A DNA stretch of 43,212 nt from positions 1 through 43,212 of IMG/VR virus record IMGVR_UViG_3300035666_000051; one strand, written 5' to 3'. Position 1 is the first letter of the stretch; each line of letters starts with the position of its first letter. Of the stretch, positions 26,072 through 34,975 are shown one piece after another. Origin of the DNA: a virus. A model generated the notes under the pieces. The model worked only from the letters and a program-made list of their open reading frames with translations. It was not told the origin of the DNA and made no database searches. Both the position numbers and the translations under genes were made by a program.

Positions 26072-29000
26072 TTTTCAAGGTGACTTGAGCGGTGATATTT
26101 TGGTTGAGTTTGACTATAATAACATCGTAATTGTTGACCCAAATAAAACAGTTGATAGTAAAGGAGTAATCAGTGAAAGATTACTTGACCACGAGAATTT
26201 GGTTATGTATGCCAATCTCGAAGCCCAAGTTTTACCAAGAACAAAACTATCTCTTGGAACACAACCTGGTGAGAACGTAAGCACCACAATGACAATTGCG
26301 GGTATCAATTTCTTGAAACCAAATAAGGACAATTATATGACGTCAGGTTATTTGGATGAACTAACAGGAAAAAATAGTTTAGTTGGTAGGGGTCAAAATC
26401 AAATGTCAGAGCAAAGGAAAGTTGATTCAAAAAACAACGCATATTTTGCTCGAGGTGTTGTTGACAGTCAGAGTATAGTTGATAATGGATTGTTGGGGAT
26501 TACTTCAATATCGGTAAAGACTTCGACTTCATTTATACCTTCCGTTTCAATGCAACTTGAAGATGTTCAAGGAAGAGCCCTATTTCAACTCGGGGACCAA
26601 TCCCCATATGCCGCGTTTTTCAACTTACCTTACCCTCAATTCTATCTTACTCTTAAAGGGTATTACGGTCAAGCAATTCGTTACCAACTTAATTTAGAAA
26701 AGTTTGATGCTAGATTTAATTCCACAACAGGAAACTATAGTATTACTTTAGAATTCAAAGGTTTTAAGTTCAATATTTTGAATGAGATTTTGGTATCTCA
26801 TCTGATTGCAACACCTCACATGTATAACAAAAGATTTAGTGTAACGAATAACGTTGCTCAGGCGAACACTTCAACTAATAACAGAACTCTACAAACGCAA
26901 GAATCGGGTGCTCAAACAGGAAAAATAAATACTGGTCAAGATGCACCTGTAAAATCTGTAACAGAATTAGTCACGGAGAGAGGTTATGAAAAAATAGTTG
27001 AAGTTTACAGTGAATATAAAACCAAAGGATTAATTCCTCCTGATTTTCCAGAATTAACCCTGATGCAGTTTGTTTATAAAATGGATATGTTTGAACAAAA
27101 CGTTATCAATTCTTATCCTAAAGCAAACGTTGAACCTCTTACCGATATCAAGAATTTTCAAAAAACACTCACAAGTTTATTTGATAAATTGAGAGGTTCA
27201 AGCACCGCTAGTTGGTTTAGTATAAATTTAGACCCAAGACCAATAGTCTTGGAAAACGGGAGTTTAGTTTATTACTTTAAGGAGAATATAAGACAAAATC
27301 CCCAAGCGAGACAACTTGCTTTAGATGAACTGAAAAACATTATTCAGTCTTCTGTAAAGACTTTGTCTGAAAACCCTTCCGTTGGATTGGGAAGAAAGTT
27401 AGAAATCAAACTAAATAATTTAACCTATCAAAATTTATTTTTCAATTTAAATCTCAGTGATATCAATGAGAGAGAGACTGCTGCCAGATATTTTAACCTA
27501 TTCGATGTCACGGACCAAGATACTATTAATAGAAGTAACGAAGAAATAAAAAGACTATTTGTTTCCAATCCTACAATTTCAAATCTACCGAATTTCAGTT
27601 TCTTCACTTTTGAGGGACAAGATAGGTTTGATAACGTTATCAAAACAATCAATGCCGAAGCGTCACAAAAGCTGTCACAACTTCAACAAGCCATAACCGA
27701 TGACTTAGCTGCGTTCATTCAAGATAGTGCGACGGGAATTGGATTTAGACCAACCGTAAGAAACATTACTGCTGTAATTATGGCAAATGCAGAAGCCTTT
27801 ATCAGATTGATGGAGGAGGTTCATACAAATTCTTGGAATGTAAGAAACAACCCTGTCAGAAAACTTGTTATTCAAGACACATCTAAGTCCGCTCCAAATA
27901 CCGAAGCCATTTACAAAATTGGAATAACACAACAAGCGGCTCAACAAAACCAAGGAATTGTCACAGGTGAAGAACCTGTTTACCCTTGGCCGCAGTTTTT
28001 CATTGAGTCTCCTGATGATAAAAAAGGAAGGTTTCAACTAGAATACCTTGGTCATCCTTCTGTAGTAGGTCTAACTCAAGCCTACAACTTCAAGATTTGG
28101 CCCGAAGTAGAGTTTGTGGAGGAATATATTAAAGGATTGAATCAAAAAGACAACCCTCCCTCATCTCAACCACCATTAGATTCTCAACTAACAACCTTCT
28201 TAACACAAATTAACGCAATACAGTTCCCTCCGGATAATTTGGCGTATTTCAATAAGCAACAAACAAGATTTTTATATGAGATTTGGGAGCGACAATATGT
28301 TACCGCTCACTATTCAAATTATATTCGTATAAATGCAAATCAGAGAAACCAACTTATCACGACAAACTTTTCAAGTGAAACACAAAACATCGTTCTCAGC
28401 TTGGGTGAAAGTAATCCTTTTTTGAGTTTCACCCTAAAAAATCAACCTCTCAGTTCTCAATTTTATATTCCTTATTTGAGAGAAATTTCAAACAATGGAA
28501 CAGGTGCACTTTGGGTAAATTTCTCAAGTGGAATTTTCAACACACCATACATTAGAGAAGATGTAGAAAACCCATTTGTAATTTACAAAACATCTGAATT
28601 AGGACTAAACCCCGAAACGAACATACCACTGAGGTCATTAGAACAAATAGTTTTGAATTCAGGCACTGAGCCATTAATTATTGATACATATCCATTTACA
28701 AGTCAATCTTGGGTCAGAGACAATATGTCTTTGAGTAATCAAGCTCAAGGAAATGAAGTTTACAGTACAAACAAAAGTTTGAAAGTCTATAAAGACAGGA
28801 ATGTCATTTCAAATTTTACAAACATTTTTAGTTATACAGAAAATAGACCAGTGACAAACTTTTGTTACTATGATGCCGTTCAACCAACAATAGTTAATTC
28901 AAATCAAGGAACTGAAGTTGCGGATATCAAGTTATTTTATCAGTCCGAACTTCCTAAGAATTTTATTCCAACGGTGGGATATGTTTTTAATCCATTAGCA

Positions 29001-32000
29001 AACAAAACTAATTTACCTGAAAGACAAACCACTTCCATTTTGAATTCACCTTACTTTGTAAATGCGGTTCTTAATGGGGTTCAGAATGAAAAGAATAGAA
29101 AAGAATATCCATATGTACAAGCGGCATATTTGTTTTTGAATTCCCTACCATTGGGAACATTGAGAGAAAGATATAAAACGTTTGGACAAACTGAGGAATT
29201 GGATTACATTGCTTCTTGTTTTAATAAGTTCGGTGCTTTACATAAAATCCCATACGTTTGGATTTTGAAAATAGGTTCCATTTGGCACAGATACAAAAAT
29301 TTTGTTGAAAAGAATACAGATATTTTGGATAACACGGTTTGGACCAATTTCGATTATGTTAAAAACTATGACCCTAAAACTCAATCTAAAACGAAGGTTT
29401 ATAAATTCAAACCTAACTCAGGAAGTGCTCAAGATACTTCAATAGTTTTAGAGTCAACAGCCAACAATGACATCAATATCAACACAGGATTTTATCCTGG
29501 ATTGATGAATAGTTTTTCATATTTCTATAATGGTGTAGATTTATTCAAAGATTATTCTGACGCAGAAATTCAATCAGCGGTAAACGATAAATTACAATTA
29601 TTCAATTTCCCTAACTCATCTATTTCTGCCAAAGAAGGGGGTAAAAACTTAACCTTGAAAACATGGTCAATTCTTTTACCTAGTACGTTGAAAGACGCGT
29701 CAACTTCTCTGAATACTTGTTTATTACCTCCAACAAATAACCAAACTACCTCTACATCAGAGAAATATTTTATTGTTCCATCATTCGGAATTAACGTAAA
29801 TCAAACGAAATCTCAATGTTTGAATAACCCAACTGTACCACAACAAACTGTTGAACCAATTGTGAATAATAACTCAATGTACAATGGTTCTGTCAGAACA
29901 CTTTGGGCGGCGCCAAACTACGGATACTTCAATTCTACCGTCTTGAAAAAACCTGAACCTGACGAATACTTCACTACAATATTTCCAGATACATCTGACC
30001 AATCTCCAATCATGTTTAATTCCTCGTTGAATTATTCAAAGATAGAAGAGATATTTGGTGTATTTGATAGGAGAGAATTAAATTTGATGGAAAAAGAATT
30101 CTTGGAATTTTGTAGACCAGCTTCGTCCGTTAAATATCAAAGAGTAAAGTCAGGTGATGGTGCGTTCATAATTGACATAGATGTAAATTTCAGAAATTTT
30201 CAAATCTTTTTGAGAAACAATATGTTGGTGGAAACAAACCAATCAGCACAAAATCAAATTGAGTTTTATAAAAAAGCGATTGAGATTCAATATGCAAACT
30301 TCAAAAACAACATCAAAAATTTGATGGAATATGATGTTTTACTTAAAAACGGAAATCCATCAAAATTCAACAGAAGAGTTTTTAACTCTTTTTTACAAAC
30401 ACCAGGGTTCGAAAGACCAATTATTTTCAAGCCATATGTAAAGGGAAGTTTACCAACAAGCGGAGGTACAACTACACTCGTACAATCTCAAACAACATAT
30501 CCGAGAGAATGGGCGGCACTTAAAACAGAAGTAGGATTTTCTACAATATCTGGTTTGAGGTATTCGAATAACGGTTCTTATATAACAGATTTCTTTGTTG
30601 ACAATGATATTGAGTTCAGTGTAAACAATATCACCCTATTATATCAAGTAATTAAAATTTACGCAACTCAAAAATTGAAAAACCCATCTTTGGTTTCCTC
30701 AACTTTCAAAAATAGTTTACAAACCTTTTTGGGGAACGAAACAGATTTACAAAATCAATTTTTGAATGAAGTTATTTCAAATGTCAAAAATCAAATAAAA
30801 GAAATTCCAACACCTGTTGAACAAAATATAAGAAGTACGTTGTCAGGGACTCAGGGTAAAGCTGAGTTGTATAGTTTGTTTAGAGCACTAAATGATAAGT
30901 GGATTGCAGGCACTGATTATGTATCGAAAACATTGTTCGAAGACTTTTTGTTCTTGGATAGAGCCTCGAGAAATATCGGAGACACTATTTTAGTTGACAT
31001 CTTTGCAGTAAAAAATCTAATCAACAGAAATGCGTTAAACGAACAAATGAGTGTATACACTCTATTGAGTGGTTTACTTATTCAAAATAATTTTACTGTA
31101 ATGCCATTACCTGCTTATGTGAATTATTACAACGTATTGAATGTTGATGGTTCAGTAACACCAAACACAGAGAGTATTAAGAATTTTGGAAATAACCTAT
31201 GGGGTACCTTTACCACAGTCGATTATAGAAACTCCACACCCAAAATGGTATGTTTCTATGTGGGTAAACCATCTGAACAATTACCACTTCCGAGACAGAT
31301 ATCTGGATATGGAGATGACGGGTTTGATATTCGTAACCCCAACAATCCTTTGATTGAAAACCAACAAGATAAACAAGATTGGAATTATTCCAATAAGGTG
31401 GTTGGATTTACTGTTGATATTGGAATTAGAAACCAAAATGTCTTTCAAAATTTTTCAGTTTCTCAAGATACAGGAAAGGCAACTTCGGAAGCAATTGCGG
31501 CTTTGATTGCGATGACCGACCAAACCAACACAAGGAATGTGGCAACTCAAAATGCTAGTCTATACAATTTGTATAAACGTAGAAGTTATCAATGTGACGT
31601 ACAATGTTTGGGTAATGCTCTTATTCAACCAACGATGTATTTTAATTTGAGACACGTTCCAATGTTCTATGGTCCGTACATGATTACCGAGGTTACTCAT
31701 ACAATAACTCCAGGAGATTTTACAACAAATTTCAAAGGAGTAAGACAAGGATATTTTGATTTTCCACAGATTGACAATTTTATACAAAAAATTAATCAGA
31801 ACCTTTTAAGCAAAATAGAGGCTCAGATTTTCCAACAATCCGACCAAAAAAATAACTTACCAACAAGTCAACAGGCAAAAGAAAACAATATTATAGTCAA
31901 CACTACATCGGTACAGGCTGCTGCTGAAGAGGCTTGTTATAATAACAGAGCACCTCAATTTTCAACTTACATAACACAGGCCTTGGGTCTAACACAACGT

Positions 32001-32867
32001 TCTCAAAATGAATTTGCTGATGATATCAAACGCAAATTCCCGACAAACCAACAATTACAAACCCTTATTTATATTCTTTCATACGTAAGGACCTATTCAA
32101 CTCCAGGAAAACAGGGTGGTAATTTCCAATCTGCAAATTGGAATTTCGCTGATATCACATTGGATAAATCCTTACCTGGTAACAGCGTACAAAACATACA
32201 ACAAGGATTTTACACTTGTAAAAAAGTTCAAACAGCAGACGGAAAAGGGTTGTCATTGCCAACGGCTAGATTTGTCTCGGAGGACAAGTATTTGGATTTT
32301 ATGGGGGCACTTTTGACTGAAAGAGTTTCACAAATCGTTCAAGGTTATATTATACAATATTATTGTACAGAGTTTCCATCATCGAATATAAGTCTTGAGT
32401 ATTATCAGAAAAACCAACAATCAATAGATAATAGATTCAAAACAATTTTTGAACAAGCCGTTGACAGTGCCAAATCATTAGGTTTCAAAACAGATTTCCC
32501 TGTTTTACCGCCTTCACAATCAGGTACTACTAACAACTTAAATACCACAACTGCAGCACCATTATGTCCTTCAACCACATTAACATCTGTTACACCATCT
32601 GACGGTAAGCCAGGTACAATAGTTACCTTAGATGGTACGTACATGGAGTATATAAGAACAATAGAAATCGGAGGAGTTCCTTCTAATCTATGGACAAGAG
32701 CCGAACCTTCTACATACCAATTAGTTTCATCGACAAGGGTTAAGTTTTCTATTCCATCAATTCCATCGATAACTACACCAACGAATTTGAACATAAGAGC
32801 GATAACAACCACAAGTGGTCCTAATGGAATAATACTCCCAATAACCTTCACCTTTATCCCAAGTTAA
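26061..32867 (+). CDS. Giant baseplate hub/tail protein with C-terminal TIG/IPT domain
   Basis: 2268 residues, the largest gene here. The N-terminal 270 residues read ILVEFDYNNIVIVDP, YFARGVVDSQSIVDNGLLGI and then FIPSVSMQLEDVQGRALFQL with LPYPQFYLTLKGYYGQAIRY, a tail-hub type beta start. Around 1843-1900 the segment CDVQCLGNALIQPTMYFNLR, YGPYMITEVTHTITPGDF, TNFKGVR has the pattern of the gp27/gpD hub fold (a ring-forming barrel, Y.I..V.H.I..G.F.T...G.R). Residues 2169-2268 are a TIG/IPT immunoglobulin-like domain (SVTPSDGKPGTIVTLDGTYM, IEIGGVPS). It is expected in the baseplate centre; the terminal TIG domain might bind surface polymers. Confidence 0.78.
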   Translation: MAGNFQGDLSGDILVEFDYNNIVIVDPNKTVDSKGVISERLLDHENLVMYANLEAQVLPRTKLSLGTQPGENVSTTMTIAGINFLKPNKDNYMTSGYLDELTGKNSLVGRGQNQMSEQRKVDSKNNAYFARGVVDSQSIVDNGLLGITSISVKTSTSFIPSVSMQLEDVQGRALFQLGDQSPYAAFFNLPYPQFYLTLKGYYGQAIRYQLNLEKFDARFNSTTGNYSITLEFKGFKFNILNEILVSHLIATPHMYNKRFSVTNNVAQANTSTNNRTLQTQESGAQTGKINTGQDAPVKSVTELVTERGYEKIVEVYSEYKTKGLIPPDFPELTLMQFVYKMDMFEQNVINSYPKANVEPLTDIKNFQKTLTSLFDKLRGSSTASWFSINLDPRPIVLENGSLVYYFKENIRQNPQARQLALDELKNIIQSSVKTLSENPSVGLGRKLEIKLNNLTYQNLFFNLNLSDINERETAARYFNLFDVTDQDTINRSNEEIKRLFVSNPTISNLPNFSFFTFEGQDRFDNVIKTINAEASQKLSQLQQAITDDLAAFIQDSATGIGFRPTVRNITAVIMANAEAFIRLMEEVHTNSWNVRNNPVRKLVIQDTSKSAPNTEAIYKIGITQQAAQQNQGIVTGEEPVYPWPQFFIESPDDKKGRFQLEYLGHPSVVGLTQAYNFKIWPEVEFVEEYIKGLNQKDNPPSSQPPLDSQLTTFLTQINAIQFPPDNLAYFNKQQTRFLYEIWERQYVTAHYSNYIRINANQRNQLITTNFSSETQNIVLSLGESNPFLSFTLKNQPLSSQFYIPYLREISNNGTGALWVNFSSGIFNTPYIREDVENPFVIYKTSELGLNPETNIPLRSLEQIVLNSGTEPLIIDTYPFTSQSWVRDNMSLSNQAQGNEVYSTNKSLKVYKDRNVISNFTNIFSYTENRPVTNFCYYDAVQPTIVNSNQGTEVADIKLFYQSELPKNFIPTVGYVFNPLANKTNLPERQTTSILNSPYFVNAVLNGVQNEKNRKEYPYVQAAYLFLNSLPLGTLRERYKTFGQTEELDYIASCFNKFGALHKIPYVWILKIGSIWHRYKNFVEKNTDILDNTVWTNFDYVKNYDPKTQSKTKVYKFKPNSGSAQDTSIVLESTANNDININTGFYPGLMNSFSYFYNGVDLFKDYSDAEIQSAVNDKLQLFNFPNSSISAKEGGKNLTLKTWSILLPSTLKDASTSLNTCLLPPTNNQTTSTSEKYFIVPSFGINVNQTKSQCLNNPTVPQQTVEPIVNNNSMYNGSVRTLWAAPNYGYFNSTVLKKPEPDEYFTTIFPDTSDQSPIMFNSSLNYSKIEEIFGVFDRRELNLMEKEFLEFCRPASSVKYQRVKSGDGAFIIDIDVNFRNFQIFLRNNMLVETNQSAQNQIEFYKKAIEIQYANFKNNIKNLMEYDVLLKNGNPSKFNRRVFNSFLQTPGFERPIIFKPYVKGSLPTSGGTTTLVQSQTTYPREWAALKTEVGFSTISGLRYSNNGSYITDFFVDNDIEFSVNNITLLYQVIKIYATQKLKNPSLVSSTFKNSLQTFLGNETDLQNQFLNEVISNVKNQIKEIPTPVEQNIRSTLSGTQGKAELYSLFRALNDKWIAGTDYVSKTLFEDFLFLDRASRNIGDTILVDIFAVKNLINRNALNEQMSVYTLLSGLLIQNNFTVMPLPAYVNYYNVLNVDGSVTPNTESIKNFGNNLWGTFTTVDYRNSTPKMVCFYVGKPSEQLPLPRQISGYGDDGFDIRNPNNPLIENQQDKQDWNYSNKVVGFTVDIGIRNQNVFQNFSVSQDTGKATSEAIAALIAMTDQTNTRNVATQNASLYNLYKRRSYQCDVQCLGNALIQPTMYFNLRHVPMFYGPYMITEVTHTITPGDFTTNFKGVRQGYFDFPQIDNFIQKINQNLLSKIEAQIFQQSDQKNNLPTSQQAKENNIIVNTTSVQAAAEEACYNNRAPQFSTYITQALGLTQRSQNEFADDIKRKFPTNQQLQTLIYILSYVRTYSTPGKQGGNFQSANWNFADITLDKSLPGNSVQNIQQGFYTCKKVQTADGKGLSLPTARFVSEDKYLDFMGALLTERVSQIVQGYIIQYYCTEFPSSNISLEYYQKNQQSIDNRFKTIFEQAVDSAKSLGFKTDFPVLPPSQSGTTNNLNTTTAAPLCPSTTLTSVTPSDGKPGTIVTLDGTYMEYIRTIEIGGVPSNLWTRAEPSTYQLVSSTRVKFSIPSIPSITTPTNLNIRAITTTSGPNGIILPITFTFIPS

Positions 32868-32876
32868 TATATTTAT
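32868..32876 (+). promoter_or_regulatory. Late-type element TATATTTAT before the 32891 gene
   Basis: TATATTTAT directly after the hub stop, 14 nt before the ATG. Confidence 0.55.
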
Positions 32877-32890
32877 ATAAAAAGTATTTT

Positions 32891-33115
32891 ATGGACTTGA
32901 AATCAAAATTGAATGCTTATTTAGGAAAAAACATTAGGTATTCAGAGCAAGACAACGGTGATGGAACGAGAGAAGTTTGTGACTTAGATACAGGTGAGTG
33001 TTACGTTGTGAGAGACAGAGATGGTCTTATTGAAAGAGCCGGCCACCAACACATGGCAAATAGAAAAGTTAAAGTTGAAACCGTTCACGGTATAAAACAA
33101 TTATTAAACGGTTAA
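32891..33115 (+). CDS. Hypothetical small protein
   Basis: A 74-residue hydrophilic protein: DLKSKLNAYLGKNIRYSEQD, a turn-rich acidic part with DLDTGECYVVRDRDGLIER, then KVETVHGIKQLLNG. I do not recognise it. TATATTTAT lies 14 nt upstream, so it looks like a late gene. It is followed after 4 nt by the proline/alanine-rich protein, and the two are probably co-transcribed. The two cysteines (VCDLDTGEC) are unlikely to form a metal site on their own. Confidence 0.65.
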   Translation: MDLKSKLNAYLGKNIRYSEQDNGDGTREVCDLDTGECYVVRDRDGLIERAGHQHMANRKVKVETVHGIKQLLNG

Positions 33116-33119
33116 TCAA

Positions 33120-33785
33120 ATGAGTTTAGATAAGAAAATTTTAAGTGAAATCGAAAGATATAGAAACATTAACAAATATATAATGGAACAAGATGCTGTA
33201 GCAGACCCATTGGCGGCACCTCCACCACCCGCACCAGCACCTGACGCGGCTGTACCAGAAGCACCAGCTCCAGCGGCGCCAGCCCCTGAAGCACCTAAGG
33301 CAGAACCATTAGATGTTGAGGCTGACCCTGATGTAGAAAAAATTGATGATGAAGGAAAATCAGAGGAGAAGAAGGGAGATGAAACTGAAGAACTTGATGT
33401 GACAGAACTTGTTACTTCTCAAAAAAATGTTGAACAAAAACAAGAGGAGTATTTTGATACATTATTTAACCAGCTCGGTAACTTGGAAAAGAAACTTGGG
33501 GAAATGGACCAAATAATGAACAAACTCAATAGTTTGGAAAATAAGATTGAGAGATACAGAGAAAAAACTCCACAAGAGAAGTTAGAGTTGAGAACTTATG
33601 ACTCATATCCTTATAACCAAAAACTATCCGATTTTTTTGACGACAAGAAAGAAGAGATGGAAAAAACAGGAAAACATGATTATATTTTAACTTCGGACCA
33701 AGTGGTTGATATGAATGTGAATGATGTTAAAAACTCATTCCAACCAGGACAAAATCCGACAGATAATTTTGAATTCAAAAGATAA
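33120..33785 (+). CDS. Acidic protein with Pro/Ala linker and coiled coil, probable virion protein
   Basis: 221 residues. The start SLDKKILSEIERYRNINKYI is helical. Residues about 28-60 are almost only proline, alanine and glutamate, giving a locally GC-rich stretch (about 33205-33300). An acidic lysine/glutamate segment follows, then a heptad region with EYFDTLFNQLGNLEKKLGEM and NKLNSLENKIERYREK (coiled coil), then a folded-looking C-terminus (DSYPYNQKLSDFFDDKKEEM, DYILTSDQVVDMNVNDVKNS). The helix/linker/coil/anchor arrangement suggests a fibrous or scaffold-like virion component. No family is recognised. A perfect stem terminator follows the stop. Confidence 0.7.
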   Translation: MSLDKKILSEIERYRNINKYIMEQDAVADPLAAPPPPAPAPDAAVPEAPAPAAPAPEAPKAEPLDVEADPDVEKIDDEGKSEEKKGDETEELDVTELVTSQKNVEQKQEEYFDTLFNQLGNLEKKLGEMDQIMNKLNSLENKIERYREKTPQEKLELRTYDSYPYNQKLSDFFDDKKEEMEKTGKHDYILTSDQVVDMNVNDVKNSFQPGQNPTDNFEFKR

Positions 33786-33786
33786 T

Positions 33787-33810
33787 AAAAGGGACTGAAA
33801 AGTCCCTTTT
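33787..33810 (+). terminator. Terminator before the SSB promoter
   Basis: A perfect 10-bp stem AAAAGGGACT/AGTCCCTTTT with a GAAA tetraloop. The A and T ends would also make it work in both directions. Confidence 0.9.
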
Positions 33811-33814
33811 CAAT

Positions 33815-33843
33815 TTGACATATAGGGTAAACCCAATTATATT
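33815..33843 (+). promoter_or_regulatory. Sigma-70-like promoter TTGACA-17-TATATT before SSB
   Basis: TTGACA (33815-33820), 17 nt, TATATT (33838-33843), 25 nt before the SSB ATG. It is the only classical -35/-10 pair noticed here, and directly follows a terminator. Confidence 0.6.
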
Positions 33844-33850
33844 TAATAAA
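33839..33850 (+). promoter_or_regulatory. ATATTTAATAAA element before SSB
   Basis: Shared with 38212 and 39703, all in front of replication or nucleotide genes. It overlaps the -10 of the sigma-70-like promoter and ends 18 nt before the ATG. Confidence 0.5.
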
Positions 33851-33868
33851 CAATCTAAATTTTAAACT

Positions 33869-34717
33869 ATGAGTAATGTATTAGACGCCGTATTGGCACA
33901 GTATGAAAAATCACAACAAGGGGGCGGGGCCCAATCAAGAATGTCGCAAGACGAAAGAATGAAAAAGTATTTCGCTTTAATCCTTGGTGATAAAGAGAAA
34001 TCAGGTCAGAGAAGAGTAAGAATTCTTCCTACCGCAGATGGCTCCTCACCATTCAAAGAGGCTTGGTATCACGAAATCCAAGTAGGTGGTCAATGGCAAA
34101 AATTCTATGACCCAGGAAAAAATGACAACGAACGTTCACCTTTGAATGAGGTTTACGAAGAGTTGATGTCAACAGGAAAAGAATCCGATAAAGAGTTGGC
34201 AAAACAGTACAAGTCACGCAAGTTCTACATCGTGAAAGTTATCGATAGAGATAACGAAACGGACGGACCAAAGTTTTGGAGATTTAAACACAACTACAAA
34301 AACGAAGGTATCTTAGACAAAATTATTCCAATTTGGAGAAACAAAGGTGATATCACGGATGCAGAGAAAGGTCGTGACCTTATTATTGAACTTGCTAAAT
34401 CTAAAACTCCAAAAGGTAAGGAATACACTACAGTTTCAGCTATTATGTATGATGACCCATCTCCCGTTTCTGCAGACGCAGACCAAGCGAAAGAGTGGTT
34501 ATCAGATGAATTGAGTTGGACTGATGTTTACAGTAAAAAACCTGTTGAGTACTTAGAAGCAATCGCTGAGGGTAAAACACCTAAGTGGGATAACGAAAAA
34601 GGTGGATATGTTTATGGTGACGATGAAGTTTCTGAAACCTCTATGGGTGGAAGTAAACCTTCAAAAACCGTAGACCCACAAGCAGACGCAGCAGCTGATG
34701 AAGATTTACCATTCTAA
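33869..34717 (+). CDS. 32: Single-stranded DNA-binding protein, gp32-like
   Basis: 282 residues. The start SNVLDAVLAQYEKSQQGGGA, then RVRILPTADGSSPFKEAWYH, FYIVKVIDRDNETDGPKFWRF and RDLIIELAKS match the T4 gp32 layout: a basic N-terminal arm, then an OB core with R-x-LP and FWRFK segments. gp32 binds ssDNA cooperatively in replication and recombination. There is no cysteine at all in this protein, so the zinc-binding subdomain of T4 gp32 is absent. The C-terminus is acidic and ends AADEDLPF, like the tip of cellular SSB proteins used for partner binding. The next genes are UvsX and RNase H. It is flanked by terminators and has its own promoter. Confidence 0.88.
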   Translation: MSNVLDAVLAQYEKSQQGGGAQSRMSQDERMKKYFALILGDKEKSGQRRVRILPTADGSSPFKEAWYHEIQVGGQWQKFYDPGKNDNERSPLNEVYEELMSTGKESDKELAKQYKSRKFYIVKVIDRDNETDGPKFWRFKHNYKNEGILDKIIPIWRNKGDITDAEKGRDLIIELAKSKTPKGKEYTTVSAIMYDDPSPVSADADQAKEWLSDELSWTDVYSKKPVEYLEAIAEGKTPKWDNEKGGYVYGDDEVSETSMGGSKPSKTVDPQADAAADEDLPF

Positions 34718-34726
34718 TTTATAACC

Positions 34727-34760
34727 AAGGGCGGTGATGAACCGCCCTTAATTTTATTTT
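34727..34760 (+). terminator. Terminator after SSB
   Basis: A perfect 9-bp stem AAGGGCGGT/ACCGCCCTT with loop GATGA, followed by AATTTTATTTT. It isolates the SSB mRNA from UvsX. Confidence 0.88.
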
Positions 34761-34973
34761 ATGAGTTTCAAAGTACAAGAACAACCAAAAAAAATCTACG
34801 AAGCAGTTACCTTCGAATTTAAATTGGAAGATGGAGATGGAAAAGTTTATCATTTGAGAAAATGGGAAGATGGTAATGGTGGGGGATTTTATATTAACAA
34901 CAATGGAACTTGGGAAGATTTTTACCCCGAAGACGACCTACTTGATTTCATTGATTACGACTTAGACTTTTAA
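34761..34973 (+). CDS. Hypothetical small acidic protein
   Basis: A 70-residue acidic protein (YEAVTFEFKLEDGDGKVYHL, WEDGNGGGFYINNNGTWEDF, then DDLLDFIDYDLDF). I do not recognise it. It sits between SSB and the UvsX-like recombinase, 2 nt before the latter, so it is probably translated with it. The high density of aspartate and tryptophan suggests a protein-binding or DNA-mimic character, but this is speculation. It directly follows the SSB terminator, so it may depend on readthrough. Confidence 0.6.
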   Translation: MSFKVQEQPKKIYEAVTFEFKLEDGDGKVYHLRKWEDGNGGGFYINNNGTWEDFYPEDDLLDFIDYDLDF

Positions 34974-34975
34974 CT

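Noticed and set aside
27705-28037. 110-codon minus-strand open frame in the hub gene
   Set aside because: Shadow of the coding strand, with no recognisable domain and no upstream element.
32405-32851. 148-codon minus-strand open frame inside the hub gene
   Set aside because: It is antisense to the TIG domain, valine/isoleucine-rich as expected from the complement of Thr/Asn-rich coding DNA, and has no promoter element or family pattern.
33205-33300. GC-rich repetitive stretch as a possible inserted or foreign element
   Set aside because: It is in frame and explained by a proline/alanine-rich linker; no repeats beyond the codon bias of the linker.
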